A stretch of 37,455 nucleotides of DNA from Actinomycetota bacterium (GTDB lineage Bacteria; Actinomycetota; Actinomycetes; Nanopelagicales; Nanopelagicaceae). Below, in pieces: positions 24,726 through 33,925 of the stretch. The stretch is taken from the NCBI GenBank assembly GCA_009702835.1, contig WLHF01000002.1:1-37455 (forward strand). Direction: 5' to 3'. Both the position numbers and the translations under genes were made by a program. How positions within the stretch are numbered: position 1 is the first letter of the stretch; the number at the start of each line of letters is the position of its first letter. Below the pieces are notes generated by a model. That model was given only the letters and a program-made list of their open reading frames with translations. It was not told the DNA's origin and made no database searches.

Positions 24726-24983
24726 CCTTTCCTACCCATTTTTCGTGGGCAATTGAAACTCTGCTAAGAGTTTTGTTTATATATCGATTAAACCCTTTTA
24801 CTACTTTTCACTCGATCGCTATACAGAAAATACATGCAAGCGCAAAAGAGTACATTATCGATTTATCGGTATTCAGAACGCTATGCAAGCGTAAATTTTA
24901 TCGATAAATTTACTTTTCAAACCTACAATGTCGATAAAACGTTATATTGATAATACGGCTAATATCGATTTAACATAAAACCG
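24726..24983. other. AT-rich non-coding spacer with repeated ATCGAT-type sites
   Basis: The longest non-coding stretch, between the rluB stop and the aroH promoter. No reading frame, tRNA or GC-rich terminator was found. It is much more AT-rich than its surroundings. ATCGAT occurs at 24783, 24857, 24900 and 24964, TCGATAAA at 24901 and 24931, and a related TTGATAAT near 24948. ATGCAAGCG occurs twice (24834-24842 and 24883-24891, 49 bases apart). A near-perfect palindrome with TTTATCGATAAA at its core spans 24892-24912. Two short hairpins lie near aroH (24735-24749 and 24757-24772). It may be an upstream regulatory region of aroH or a protein-binding locus. Confidence 0.6.
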
Positions 24984-25697
24984 TTAAATCCCTAAAACGT
25001 TACGTAGATTTGTTAACTCTCCGCTATTGAGATCTCGCCATCTCCCCTCAGGCGTATCGCCCAGAGAGATAGGTCCAAACTTTGTACGTATCAATCGCAG
25101 GACATCGACCTCAACGGCCTCCATCAAACGACGGATTATGTGATACCTGCCCTCGTGGATCGTAACTTCAATCCACGTAGATGAGAGCTCCTTAAAGCTT
25201 AAAACCCTGCCCATACCATCTTCGAGTTCGACGCCCTTGAGAAGAGCCTTATCAATGCCGGGTGGGAGTTTTCCATCGTATTCAATAATGTATGTCTTTT
25301 CCAGACCAAATGACGGGTGCGTAGCCCTGAAAGTTAAATCACCATCATTTGTCAGAAGAATGAGTCCCTCTGAGTCCTTATCTAGACGTCCGACATGGAA
25401 TAATCTCTCCCTGCGCAGGTCGATAAAATCACTCAATGAGGGGCGGCCATCAGGGTCGTACATGGTAGACAAAACGCCCTTAGGTTTATGAAGTGCAAGA
25501 TAACTCTTAGTCATAGAACGCTTAATTGTCTCACCATCAACTGCTACTTCAGTCTTATCTGGGTCGAATTTTGCCCCCATCTCGCGAATCGCTAGCCCAT
25601 CGACTGTGACTCTTCCAGAGGCTATGAGTTCATCTGCACCGCGACGACTAGTTATACCTGCATCTGCGATGATCTTATTAAGGCGCATATCGCCCAT
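24984..25697 (-). CDS. rluB: RluB, 23S rRNA pseudouridine synthase
   Basis: A 237-residue RsuA-family pseudouridine synthase that modifies 23S rRNA (U2605-type site by family). An S4 RNA-binding domain (about 4-60: RLNKIIADAGITSRRGADEL) is followed by the catalytic domain with the conserved ALHKPKG, the catalytic Asp D106 in HVGRLDKDSEG and LTNDGDL, and the late GRYHIIRRL motif. GGGAG lies seven bases upstream of the first ATG; a second Met is at residue 4. It follows scpB by 39 bases in the order scpA-scpB-rluB, common in Gram-positive bacteria. Confidence 0.92.
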   Translation of the reverse strand: MGDMRLNKIIADAGITSRRGADELIASGRVTVDGLAIREMGAKFDPDKTEVAVDGETIKRSMTKSYLALHKPKGVLSTMYDPDGRPSLSDFIDLRRERLFHVGRLDKDSEGLILLTNDGDLTFRATHPSFGLEKTYIIEYDGKLPPGIDKALLKGVELEDGMGRVLSFKELSSTWIEVTIHEGRYHIIRRLMEAVEVDVLRLIRTKFGPISLGDTPEGRWRDLNSGELTNLRNVLGI

Positions 25698-25736
25698 GGC
25701 TGTCTCCCGACTGTCAGGGAGAGTCTAACTGAAGCT

Positions 25737-26288
25737 TTACTCGGTAAGCGAATCCAAAATATCATCGAGAGCCTCGAGATTGGGTAGATACGGCGCGAGA
25801 GCTGGTAGATCCTCAAGTGAGTTCAGCCCTAACCTCTCTAAAAAATAGCTCGTTGTCATATACAAGATCGCTCCGGTCTCGTGCTCAAGTCCTGACTCCT
25901 CAACCAGGCCACGGGTGATAAGCGTTTTCATTACCGCCTCTACGTTCACCCCACGGATAGCAGAGACCCGTGCCCGGGAAACGGGCTGGCGGTAGGCCAC
26001 TACCGAGAGTGTCTCAAGGGCGGCCTGGGTAAGGCGCGACTGCTGGCCATCGAGGACAAACTTCTCCACAACGCTAGATAGATCGGGGTGGCTATAGAAG
26101 CGCCATCCCCCAGCGATCTTCTTGAGGGCGAAGCCTCGATCCTCATAACTACTGGCTAACCTAGCCAGGGCGGCATCGATCTCATCGACAGTACGCTCTA
26201 AAACCTGGGCCAGGGTTATCTCAGTAACCGGCTCATCCACGACCATTAAAATCGCCTCGATTGAACGCTCAACCTCTACATTAGACAT
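25737..26288 (-). CDS. scpB: ScpB, SMC-ScpAB condensin subunit
   Basis: A 183-residue tandem winged-helix protein that dimerises, binds ScpA and forms the bacterial condensin with SMC. It shows the family's IEAILMVVDEPV start, the SRLTQAALETLSVVAYRQPVSR segment and GLVEESG. Its ATG overlaps the scpA stop by eight bases, so ScpA and ScpB synthesis is coupled. The C-terminus is short and acidic. SMC itself is not encoded in this window. Confidence 0.93.
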   Translation of the reverse strand: MSNVEVERSIEAILMVVDEPVTEITLAQVLERTVDEIDAALARLASSYEDRGFALKKIAGGWRFYSHPDLSSVVEKFVLDGQQSRLTQAALETLSVVAYRQPVSRARVSAIRGVNVEAVMKTLITRGLVEESGLEHETGAILYMTTSYFLERLGLNSLEDLPALAPYLPNLEALDDILDSLTE

Positions 26289-27153
26289 TATCGCTACTTT
26301 CTTCTACCTGGTCTTCAAGGATTACTGGAATATCGAACTCGTCACTGACCTCAACCTCGCCATCGAGTGAGCCTGTCCATGAGATCTGAAGCTCGCCTAG
26401 AGCGATCACCTGATTAAAGCGTAGAACTCCTTGGCGGTAGAGATCGAGCAGAGCTAAAAAACGGGCCACGATTACTAGGGTCGTATCGGCATCGGCTATG
26501 AGGTTTCTAAAGGAGAGTGAGGTCGACCTACGTAAAGCCTCTACTACGCGCTTAGACTCCTCCATAACGCTTACTAGGGGCAGGTGTAGATGCTCGACAC
26601 TGACCACCGGAGAGCTTTTGGGGGTCAAAACACGCTCAGCGATAGCGGCAAAGCGCGCCGGGCCCACACCTATCAAGACCTCAGGGAGTAGAGCACTCAG
26701 CGAGGCCTCTAAGGCGACCACACGGGCAAAGGATTTATCAGATAGTGCGATCCGATCGGCAAAGGTCGCGGCGATCTCCTTGAAGGCGCGATACTGTAAA
26801 AGCCGTGCAAAGAGGATGTCTCTGGCCTCAAGAAGTGCTAGATCCTCCTCATCGTCGACCTCTCCACTGGGAAGAAGGCGCGCCGCCTTCAAATCCAAGA
26901 GGGTAGCCGCTACGACTAAGAACTCGGTAGCTTGATCCAGACGCCATCCCTGCCCGCTCTGTTCTAGGGAGCGGATGAATGAGATGAACTCATCGGTGAC
27001 AAGGCTTAGAGATATCTCAGTGATATCCATCTTGTGGCGAGAGATGAGCTGTAATAGAAGATCAAAGGGGCCATCGAAGTTTTCGAGATGGACTGAGAAG
27101 GCGCCACTACTAGCGGCGTTAACATCCCTAGACTCCTCCATCGATAAATCCAT
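26281..27153 (-). CDS. scpA: ScpA, kleisin subunit of SMC condensin
   Basis: The kleisin that bridges SMC heads and recruits ScpB for chromosome organisation. The 290-residue protein has the N-terminal domain with FSVHLENFDGPFDLLLQLI and MDITEISLSLVTDEF, a long variable middle, and a C-terminal winged helix (about 205-265) that contacts the SMC cap. It ends in an acidic tail. ATG 27153 is chosen because TAAGGT precedes it by six bases; a Met at residue 5 is the alternative. It is divergent from the ParA-like gene. Confidence 0.93.
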   Translation of the reverse strand: MDLSMEESRDVNAASSGAFSVHLENFDGPFDLLLQLISRHKMDITEISLSLVTDEFISFIRSLEQSGQGWRLDQATEFLVVAATLLDLKAARLLPSGEVDDEEDLALLEARDILFARLLQYRAFKEIAATFADRIALSDKSFARVVALEASLSALLPEVLIGVGPARFAAIAERVLTPKSSPVVSVEHLHLPLVSVMEESKRVVEALRRSTSLSFRNLIADADTTLVIVARFLALLDLYRQGVLRFNQVIALGELQISWTGSLDGEVEVSDEFDIPVILEDQVEESSDNV

Positions 27154-27159
27154 CCCCGC

Positions 27160-27165
27160 ACCTTA
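27160..27165 (-). promoter_or_regulatory. Putative -10 element (TAAGGT), leaderless, for scpA-scpB-rluB
   Basis: TAAGGT on the minus strand is followed by six bases and the ATG at 27153. It is the same hexamer as before the aldo/keto reductase and lipid kinase genes. Confidence 0.5.
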
Positions 27166-27196
27166 CTTCACAGTTGCCTGCAATCTGTGTAACGCG

Positions 27197-27202
27197 TAGG
27201 CT
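27197..27202 (+). promoter_or_regulatory. Possible -10 element (TAGGCT) for the parA operon
   Basis: TAGGCT lies 30 bases before the TTG at 27233, leaving a short leader that contains the AAAGAGG ribosome binding site (27218-27224). No -35 match is clear. Confidence 0.33.
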
Positions 27203-27232
27203 CCCACGCATATCTAGAAAGAGGTTTGACGT

Positions 27233-28117
27233 TTGAGCGCTAAATCGACAATTCGGGAAGAGATATCCACCACCTCTACGCTCCTTGGCAAGAAGGCTCA
27301 AAGCTTTCCCATCCCTGCAGCGATTACCGATCACGGCAACGCCAAAGTCGTTGCGATATTTAATCAAAAGGGTGGCGTAGGAAAGACAACTACGACTATC
27401 AACTTAGGTGCCTCCCTTGCCGAACTTGGACGTCGAGTCCTGCTCGTCGACTTTGACCCACAGGGTGGACTCTCTCTTGGCCTTGGAGTTAACGCTCATG
27501 CCCTGCCACTGGAGCAGACCGTGTACTACGCATTGATGACGCCTACTGCATCCGTTGAAACAATTATATTAAAATCTCTTGTTCCGGGTTTAGATTTTCT
27601 TCCCGCTAACCGCGATTTAGGAACTGCGGAAACGACCCTAGGCGCTGAAATCGGTGGTCAACAGTATTTAAAACGTGCACTCACATCACTACGCGATTAC
27701 TACGATGTTATTTTGATCGACTGTCAACCAACTATGGGCCAGTTAACTATTAACGCACTTGTTGCAGCAGATGAGGTTATTGTCCCGTTGCAGTGTGAGT
27801 ACTTCGCTCTGCATGGATTCATTGAGTTAAAAGGCAATCTAGATAAGGTAAAGAATTTTCTGAATCCAAAGCTAAAACTAATCGGAATATTAGCGACTAT
27901 GTACGATAAGAAGACCTCTCACAACCGTCAAGTCCTTGAGCGCATACTTGAACAGTTCCCTGCCGATGTCTTTGAAACAATTATCGCAAAAACTATTCGC
28001 TTTCCTGAAACTACTGTTGTCGGTGAACCGATAACAACCTATGCCTCATCATCTGATGGCGCAGCCTCATACCGGCGTTTAGCCCGTGAACTTATCGCCC
28101 GAGGAGGCGCCCAATGA
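27233..28117 (+). CDS. ParA-family ATPase (Rv1708/PldP-like)
   Basis: A 294-residue Walker-type ATPase of the ParA/MinD family. After a 38-residue variable N-terminus comes the deviant Walker A FNQKGGVGKTTTT with signature Lys K46 and K51; VLLVDFDPQGGLSLGLG, VILIDCQPTMGQLTINAL and VPLQCEYFALHG follow. This orphan ParA, next to scpA and xerD, is distinct from the ParA of the origin-proximal parAB locus; the corynebacterial homologue PldP affects division-site choice. The start is a TTG with AAAGAGG eight bases upstream, and no nearby ATG or GTG fits better. ATGA couples it to the following gene. Confidence 0.9.
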   Translation: MSAKSTIREEISTTSTLLGKKAQSFPIPAAITDHGNAKVVAIFNQKGGVGKTTTTINLGASLAELGRRVLLVDFDPQGGLSLGLGVNAHALPLEQTVYYALMTPTASVETIILKSLVPGLDFLPANRDLGTAETTLGAEIGGQQYLKRALTSLRDYYDVILIDCQPTMGQLTINALVAADEVIVPLQCEYFALHGFIELKGNLDKVKNFLNPKLKLIGILATMYDKKTSHNRQVLERILEQFPADVFETIIAKTIRFPETTVVGEPITTYASSSDGAASYRRLARELIARGGAQ

Positions 28118-28524
28118 CCCGCAGAGCCAATCTTCCAGGTGCCGATGAGCTATTTCGTTCAACTGCCCCAGCACTTTCTTCGGTGCCAGCGGCACAAGAT
28201 GCCATAGCACCTCTTGTGCCTCCTTCGATCGCAACACCTAAAGCACCATCGGTTAAAAAAGGTGTGCGCTCGATTGCACGCCGCCGTGTTAGAACTGTTG
28301 ATCACTCTCCATCGGGTCGCGAACGCCACGATGAAAAAATCACTGTCTACTTATCTCCCGATGAGTTATTTGATTTAGATCAAGCACGTTTGTTGTTGCG
28401 CGGAGATTTGGGATTAGCTGCCGATCGTGGACGTATCGTGCGCGAATCCATTGCTGTCATCATCGCCGACCTTGAAGCAAAGGGTGATCAGAGTATTTTA
28501 GCCCGTCGATTACGTGGACTTTAA
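28114..28524 (+). CDS. Small basic protein with ribbon-helix-helix-like domain, partner of the ParA-like ATPase
   Basis: A 136-residue protein not recognised by name. Residues 1 to about 65 are Pro/Ala-rich and then Arg-rich (GVRSIARRRVRT), probably disordered and DNA-binding. Residues about 72-125 (DEKITVYLSPDELFDLDQAR, then GRIVRESIAVIIADLE) look like a CopG-type ribbon-helix-helix: one strand and two helices. It overlaps the ParA-like gene by ATGA, so it is made with it. Small DNA-binding proteins often act as the adaptor that stimulates a ParA ATPase; a similar gene follows the orphan parA in other Actinobacteria. The role as centromere-like adaptor is inference. Confidence 0.75.
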   Translation: MTRRANLPGADELFRSTAPALSSVPAAQDAIAPLVPPSIATPKAPSVKKGVRSIARRRVRTVDHSPSGRERHDEKITVYLSPDELFDLDQARLLLRGDLGLAADRGRIVRESIAVIIADLEAKGDQSILARRLRGL

Positions 28525-28536
28525 AATAACATTGAT

Positions 28537-29460
28537 TTAAGCCCGTGGATGGGCAGTTGCATAGCTCTCACGCACTTTATCTATCGTAATTAAAGTATAT
28601 ATCTGGGTTGTTGTAACTGATGCATGTCCAAGTAGCTCTTGCACTACACGTATATCTGCCCCTCCATCTAATAAGTGCGTTGCATATGAGTGTCTAAAGA
28701 CATGGGGAGATACTTTTTCGCTGATGCCTGTAGCCTGCGCCGCTTTTAGCACGATATTCCATGCACTTTGCCGGGTAAGACGTCCTCCTCTAGTGTTGAG
28801 AAATAGAGCCACATCCTTTGATGCGTTTTTTGCCGCAAGAGATGGGCGTATCCGAACAACGTAATCATCAATAGCTTTTGTGGCAAAAGAACCTAGAGGC
28901 ACAATTCGCTCCTTTGCTCCTTTGCCGCGTAGTTTTATAGTCGTAATCACGCCATCTTCGCTATCAACCGTTGCTATATCTGCGATGTTGATCCCGATCA
29001 ACTCGCTGACTCGTGCGCCACTACTATAAAGAAGTTCAAGTAAGGCGCGATCACGCAGTGTTATTGGCTCGCCCTCACGAAAGGCGGCATCTATCAAAGC
29101 GATAACCTGTTCTATCTCTAAGGCTTTGGGCAATCGCCGATTAGATTTCCCACTCACTAGCTCAAGCGTTGGATTTGCTAAACCTTTTTCAACCATCACA
29201 TGTCTAAAAAACATTCGTAAGGTGGATTGAACTCTGTTAAGGGAGGCTGGTGAGATCTGCAGCTTTCTTAAGCTCAGTTCAAAATCTGCGATAACTAGCG
29301 AATCAATACTCTCAACTGGCGTATTGGCTACAAATGCCGAGAACTTTGCTAAATCGCGGCGATATGCTGCAACCGTATTTAGCGATAAGCCTCGTTCAAT
29401 CGCACAGTAGTTAAGAAATGATTGTGCGAGAGAGTCAAAGTGCAACGTGCTTATATCCAT
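28537..29460 (-). CDS. xerD: XerD, tyrosine site-specific recombinase
   Basis: Resolves chromosome dimers at dif together with XerC. The 307-residue protein has an N-terminal SAM-like core-binding domain (SFLNYCAIERGLSLNTVAAY) and a catalytic domain with R150 in SSGARVSEL, H253 and R256 in HVFRHSYATHLLDGG, LGHASVTTTQIY and nucleophile Y288. ATG 29460 is preferred over an upstream ATG at 29505 because AGAGG stands just before it and the family starts here. It overlaps ald by 26 bases. Its position beside the ParA/Scp genes is the usual chromosomal one, so it is not a phage or island integrase. Confidence 0.93.
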   Translation of the reverse strand: MDISTLHFDSLAQSFLNYCAIERGLSLNTVAAYRRDLAKFSAFVANTPVESIDSLVIADFELSLRKLQISPASLNRVQSTLRMFFRHVMVEKGLANPTLELVSGKSNRRLPKALEIEQVIALIDAAFREGEPITLRDRALLELLYSSGARVSELIGINIADIATVDSEDGVITTIKLRGKGAKERIVPLGSFATKAIDDYVVRIRPSLAAKNASKDVALFLNTRGGRLTRQSAWNIVLKAAQATGISEKVSPHVFRHSYATHLLDGGADIRVVQELLGHASVTTTQIYTLITIDKVRESYATAHPRA

Positions 29461-30532
29461 GCGCCTCTGCCACGGCTGCGTAATAGATTTCACCGTTATG
29501 AACATTTAATCCCTTGGCAAGGTTCTTGTCCTTATTACAGGCCTCTCTCCAGCCAAAGTGTGCGATGGAAAGTGCATAGGGAAGTGTTGCATTAGTAAGG
29601 GCATATGTAGATGCAACCGGTACTGCACCCGGCATATTTGCCACGCAGTAAAAAACAGAGTTGTGGACCATATAAGTTGGCTCTGCATGTGTCGTTGGAC
29701 GGCTATCTTCAAAACAACCGCCTTGGTCAATTGCAATGTCGACTAGGACCGAGCCACTCTTCATCGATTTGACCAGAGCGTTTGACACTAACTTCGGTGC
29801 CTTCGCTCCGTGCACCAGAACTGCGCCGATTACTAAATCAGCTAAACGAACTTCGCGCTCAATGGCGTGAGCAGATGCAACGAGAGTCTTAATACGTCCA
29901 CCATAAATAGTGTCGATGTAGGCAAGACGATTAATAGATCGATCAATCACCGTAACATCAGCCCCCATTCCAACTGCAATCACCGCGGCATTTAATCCTG
30001 ATACTCCTCCGCCAATTACAACTACACGTCCAGGTGAAACTCCTGGCACTCCGCCAAGCAGAACTCCACGTCCACCATTGGGGCGCTGCAAAGCCGTTGC
30101 GCCAACCTGAGTTGCTAGGCGTCCCGCAACTTCGCTCATTGGAGCTAGCAAGGGAAGCGTTCCATTAACTTCAACCGTCTCATATGCAATCGCTGTTGTT
30201 CCAGATGCAATGAGAGCATCGGTACAAGGCTTAGATGCAGCAAGATGTAGATAGGTAAAAATCGTCTGTTCGCGACGCATCTTTGGATACTCAATTGCGA
30301 TCGGCTCTTTGACTTTAAGAATGAGCTGCGCCGTGCTCCAGACTGCATCGGCATCTGCAACAATTTTTGCTCCAGCTGCAATAAAATCTTCATTGGTCAA
30401 GGATGAGCCAACTCCTGCACCGTCTTCGATTATTACGCTATGTCCTGCGGCGACGAACTCGCTCACGCCTTCGGGTGTGATCGCAACGCGGGATTCGTGC
30501 ACCTTGATCTCTTTAGGAACTCCTACGATCAT
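29435..30532 (-). CDS. ald: Alanine dehydrogenase
   Basis: Interconverts L-alanine and pyruvate plus ammonia with NAD(H), linking nitrogen and carbon metabolism. The 365-residue protein matches the usual length and begins [20 protein letters not shown]. Catalytic K75 (LKVKEP) and H96 (FTYLHLAAS) are present, as is the NAD-binding [21 protein letters not shown] and the late [11 protein letters not shown]. The ATG lies a few bases after pyrG, with GAAAGG eleven bases upstream, and the 3' end overlaps xerD. In mycobacteria a Nudix hydrolase occupies this slot between pyrG and xerD. Confidence 0.94.
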   Translation of the reverse strand: MIVGVPKEIKVHESRVAITPEGVSEFVAAGHSVIIEDGAGVGSSLTNEDFIAAGAKIVADADAVWSTAQLILKVKEPIAIEYPKMRREQTIFTYLHLAASKPCTDALIASGTTAIAYETVEVNGTLPLLAPMSEVAGRLATQVGATALQRPNGGRGVLLGGVPGVSPGRVVVIGGGVSGLNAAVIAVGMGADVTVIDRSINRLAYIDTIYGGRIKTLVASAHAIEREVRLADLVIGAVLVHGAKAPKLVSNALVKSMKSGSVLVDIAIDQGGCFEDSRPTTHAEPTYMVHNSVFYCVANMPGAVPVASTYALTNATLPYALSIAHFGWREACNKDKNLAKGLNVHNGEIYYAAVAEAHGYKHVAL

Positions 30533-30539
30533 GTGAACG

Positions 30540-32171
30540 TTAACCTTTCGCTGCTACCGCCGCTGCGATTAATCCAACAAAGAGTGGATGAGGTCGAGTT
30601 GGACGAGATCGAAGCTCTGGATGAGCTTGCGTACCGATGTAGTAAGGATGCACCTCTTGAGGTAGTTCTACAAACTCAACTAGGTTGCGCTCTTTAAAGA
30701 AACCAGAGAATACAAGGCCTGCCGATGAGATCGCATCACGATAGGCGTTATTAACCTCATATCGATGACGGTGGCGCTCTGATATCTGGAGCGATCCATA
30801 AACCTTCGCAACCATTGAGCCTGAGCTTAAATCGGCCGTGTAGAGACCCAGTCGCATTGTGCCGCCCATATCCTCTTTACCGGCGACGACATCTTTTTGA
30901 TCCTCCATAGTTGCAATAACTGGAGTTCCCGTATCTGAAAACTCCGCTGAAATGGCATCTTTAATGCCGGCTAAGTTTCGCGCAGCTTCTATAACCATGC
31001 ATTGGAGTCCTAAACACAGACCTAAAGTTGGAATCCTATTTTCACGGGCATAGGTAAGTGCACCGACTTTTCCTTCAATGCCACGGATTCCAAATCCACC
31101 AGGAACACAGATTGCATCTACATTCGCCAGATTCTTGGCAGCACCAACAGGTGTTTCACACTCATCACTTGCAATCCAAACGATTTCAATCTTTGCCGCA
31201 TTCGCAAAGCCACCTGCCCGTAAAGCCTCAGAGACTGAGAGATAGGCATCTGGCAAATCAATATATTTACCGACTAAACCGACTCGAACATGATGCTTAG
31301 GGTGATGAACTTTTTCAAGCAAATCATCCCATTCTCCCCATACAACCTCATGGCTCTTAAGCCCCAGGCGTTGGACGACATAGGCATCCAAACCCTCGGC
31401 ATGCAGAACCTTAGGAATGTCGTAGATCGATGGTGCATCGACAGCTGCTACGACGGCCGCTAAATCAACATCGCACATCAATGAAATCTTTTTCTTAACT
31501 GATAATGGAATCTCTCGATCAGAACGTAAAACGATTGCATCGGGTGCAATTCCGATGCTTCGTAGTGCAACTACTGAGTGCTGGGTTGGCTTAGTTTTTA
31601 ACTCACCCGATGGTCCGATATACGGCACTAATGAGACATGAAGATAGAAGACATTATCCCGGCCAACCTCTTGGCGAATCTGCCGGGCCGCCTCTAAAAA
31701 TGGTTGGGATTCAATGTCTCCTACAGTGCCACCGATTTCAGTAATAACGATATCGATATCGGGTGCTGCCATCGCGCGGATACGCTCTTTAATCTCATTT
31801 GTAATATGAGGAATTACCTGAACGGTCTCCCCTAGATACTCACCACGACGCTCACGTGCAATCACACGCGAGTAGACCTGACCCGTAGTGACGTTGGCAG
31901 AGCCATGCAGATTGGTATCTAAGAAGCGCTCGTAATGTCCGATATCTAAATCAGTTTCAGCGCCATCATCGGTAACGAAGACCTCACCGTGTTGAAATGG
32001 ATTCATAGTGCCAGGATCAACGTTTAGATAGGGGTCGAGTTTTTGCATAGTCACTCGAAGTCCCCGGGCCACTAGTAATCTGCCAAGAGATGAGGCGGTG
32101 AGTCCTTTACCAAGAGATGAGGCGACTCCGCCTGTTACAAAGAGATGCTTCGTCACATGTTGCTGGCCCAT
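30540..32171 (-). CDS. pyrG: CTP synthase
   Basis: Amidates UTP to CTP with ATP and glutamine. The 543-residue protein has the N-terminal synthase domain with [13 protein letters not shown] (13-24) and a C-terminal class I glutaminase with nucleophile C386 in LGLCLGLQ and the His-Glu pair in GTQAHPE. The ATG at 32171 is preferred: TAGGTT lies eight bases before it and the extension to a GTG at 32189 is not conserved. It begins 35 bases after recN and runs with ald and xerD. Confidence 0.95.
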   Translation of the reverse strand: MGQQHVTKHLFVTGGVASSLGKGLTASSLGRLLVARGLRVTMQKLDPYLNVDPGTMNPFQHGEVFVTDDGAETDLDIGHYERFLDTNLHGSANVTTGQVYSRVIARERRGEYLGETVQVIPHITNEIKERIRAMAAPDIDIVITEIGGTVGDIESQPFLEAARQIRQEVGRDNVFYLHVSLVPYIGPSGELKTKPTQHSVVALRSIGIAPDAIVLRSDREIPLSVKKKISLMCDVDLAAVVAAVDAPSIYDIPKVLHAEGLDAYVVQRLGLKSHEVVWGEWDDLLEKVHHPKHHVRVGLVGKYIDLPDAYLSVSEALRAGGFANAAKIEIVWIASDECETPVGAAKNLANVDAICVPGGFGIRGIEGKVGALTYARENRIPTLGLCLGLQCMVIEAARNLAGIKDAISAEFSDTGTPVIATMEDQKDVVAGKEDMGGTMRLGLYTADLSSGSMVAKVYGSLQISERHRHRYEVNNAYRDAISSAGLVFSGFFKERNLVEFVELPQEVHPYYIGTQAHPELRSRPTRPHPLFVGLIAAAVAAKG

Positions 32172-32179
32172 GGAAGACA

Positions 32180-32185
32180 AACCTA
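32180..32185 (-). promoter_or_regulatory. Putative -10 element (TAGGTT) for pyrG-ald-xerD
   Basis: TAGGTT on the minus strand is followed by eight bases and the ATG at 32171. There is no strong Shine-Dalgarno site, so the transcript may be leaderless or nearly so. Confidence 0.38.
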
Positions 32186-32206
32186 TCACTTTTTATAGCA
32201 GCCCTC

Positions 32207-33925
32207 TTACACCCTCAGAGAGAGTAGCTCTGCGGCGTGTTCGCGCGCACTTGTGGAGCTCTCAAAACCTGCCAACATGCGTGCAATCTCTTCGATTCGT
32301 TCATCGCCCTCAACTTTTCGAACATCGCTTTGAGTGACCGATCCATTGCTGTCCTTTGTTACTACAAAATGTGAATCGGCCCATGCCGCCACCTGTGGCA
32401 GATGTGTAACTACGATTACTTGTGCATGGCGTGAGAGTGCGTGAAGTCTGCGACCAACTTCGATCGCCGCCTTTCCGCCAACTCCAGCATCAACCTCGTC
32501 AAAGACATAAGTACCAACGGGATGCGAAGCTGCAATCACTACCTCTAATGCCAACATCACACGCGACATTTCCCCACCACTTGCACCTTTTGCAAGTGCC
32601 ACAAGCGGTGCATCTTTATGCGATGAGATATACATCGCTACATCATCACAACCAAGTGCGGTGAAATCCGACTCTTTCAGCGACAAGTAGTCAGCGCTCT
32701 CAACGTGGAGAGAGAACTCTGTATGCGGCATCGATAATTGTTGAATCTCGACAGTAACTTCTGCACTCAATCTCTTACCTGCTTCAATGCGCACATGTGT
32801 GAGCTCTTTAGCAGATGCAACCAATGCCTTCTTTATTACAAGAAGATCTGACTCCATCTCTTTGAGGCGATTATCGCCCCCCTCTAAATCTGAGATCGAG
32901 TTTGCCGAAGATGCAAAGCGTTCGACTAGAAGATCTGCCTCAATATCTATCGCAGATGAACCACCGTATCTCTTTATCAAGGATGTGATTTCAGCTTTGC
33001 GTGCGTTCAGATAATCTAGGCGTACTGGATCTGCCTCTAACGAGTGCATATATCCCGCTAATGCGCCACGAGCTTCATCGATTAAAAAAAAGCCCTCGCT
33101 CAACTGTGTGTAGATGGCATCTAAAGCCAAGTCTTTTGAGCGCGCGATCTCCAGAGATTTTCGAGCAATACCGACTGAGGTAAGCGAGCCGCTCTCTTCA
33201 TCCTCGATCGCGTTAGTGGCCTTAGCACCGGCGATTCGAAGCTCTTCAACATTGGATAAACGATCGATATCGGCGTTGATTTGGGTGTATTCGCCAGATT
33301 CCAATTTGAGTTTTGTTAAGGCCGATACAAACTCTCGTAGTTCTCCTAACTCTTGATCGAGCTTGTCAATACTTTTTTTTAACGCAGTGATACGTGATTT
33401 CAACCCATGATATTGGGCTAGGAGATCCGAGTACGAGGCCATGGCAACGTTGAAATCACTTCCCGCATATCTATCTAATAACTCTCGCTGTCTTGCCGAT
33501 TTACTAATATGTATATTTGCTGCTTGTGCATGTACTTCAACTAATAGTTGACTAACTGCGGCCAAGGTGCTTGCCGTTACAGATACTCCGTTACTGGTGG
33601 CCTTGCTCTTGCCATCACTTGTTACTGAACGAGTGATTATCAACTCGCCATCTTCAACTATGACGCCACACTCATCAAAGAATCTGCTGCTAGATAATGG
33701 CACCGTAAAGCGGCCGCTGGCAATCAATCTTTCGCTGCCTTTTCGAACCAAGGCACTATCGCTCTTGCCCCCTAAAATTAAATTCAGAGCAGTTAAAATC
33801 ATGGTCTTTCCTGCTCCAGTCTCACCTGAGAGAACGGTTAATCCCTTTGAAATCTCTAGCGTGGCCTGATCAATGACACCGATAGATCGAATCGTTATCT
33901 CATCGAGAAAAGTGCGCTCACTCAC
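32207..33925 (-). CDS. recN: RecN, SMC-like DNA repair ATPase
   Basis: A 572-residue SMC-related ATPase that acts early in double-strand-break repair. It has the N-terminal FLDEITIRSIGVIDQATLEI and Walker A GETGAGKT with K40, a coiled-coil middle (about 150-350, including LKKSIDKLDQELGELREF), the ABC signature ASGGEMSRVMLALE and Walker B TYVFDEVDAGVGG, ending with VTHLPQVAAWAD. The GTG at 33925 overlaps the end of nadK by eight bases and has AAGG eight bases upstream. Order tlyA-nadK-recN is conserved in Gram-positive bacteria. Confidence 0.94.
   Translation of the reverse strand: MSERTFLDEITIRSIGVIDQATLEISKGLTVLSGETGAGKTMILTALNLILGGKSDSALVRKGSERLIASGRFTVPLSSSRFFDECGVIVEDGELIITRSVTSDGKSKATSNGVSVTASTLAAVSQLLVEVHAQAANIHISKSARQRELLDRYAGSDFNVAMASYSDLLAQYHGLKSRITALKKSIDKLDQELGELREFVSALTKLKLESGEYTQINADIDRLSNVEELRIAGAKATNAIEDEESGSLTSVGIARKSLEIARSKDLALDAIYTQLSEGFFLIDEARGALAGYMHSLEADPVRLDYLNARKAEITSLIKRYGGSSAIDIEADLLVERFASSANSISDLEGGDNRLKEMESDLLVIKKALVASAKELTHVRIEAGKRLSAEVTVEIQQLSMPHTEFSLHVESADYLSLKESDFTALGCDDVAMYISSHKDAPLVALAKGASGGEMSRVMLALEVVIAASHPVGTYVFDEVDAGVGGKAAIEVGRRLHALSRHAQVIVVTHLPQVAAWADSHFVVTKDSNGSVTQSDVRKVEGDERIEEIARMLAGFESSTSAREHAAELLSLRV

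Noticed and set aside
24726-24983. Repeated ATCGAT sites as a plasmid-type iteron origin or CRISPR array
   Set aside because: The repeats are short and irregularly spaced, with no repeat-spacer structure and no rep or cas gene. ATCGAT is also frequent elsewhere in this DNA.
26498-26935. Plus-strand 145-codon frame antisense to scpA
   Set aside because: Low-complexity Ser/Arg/Ala composition typical of an antisense shadow; scpA is unambiguous.
28537-29460. Tyrosine recombinase as a sign of an integrated element
   Set aside because: The gene is XerD in its conserved chromosomal context, with no att repeats, phage genes or compositional break nearby.
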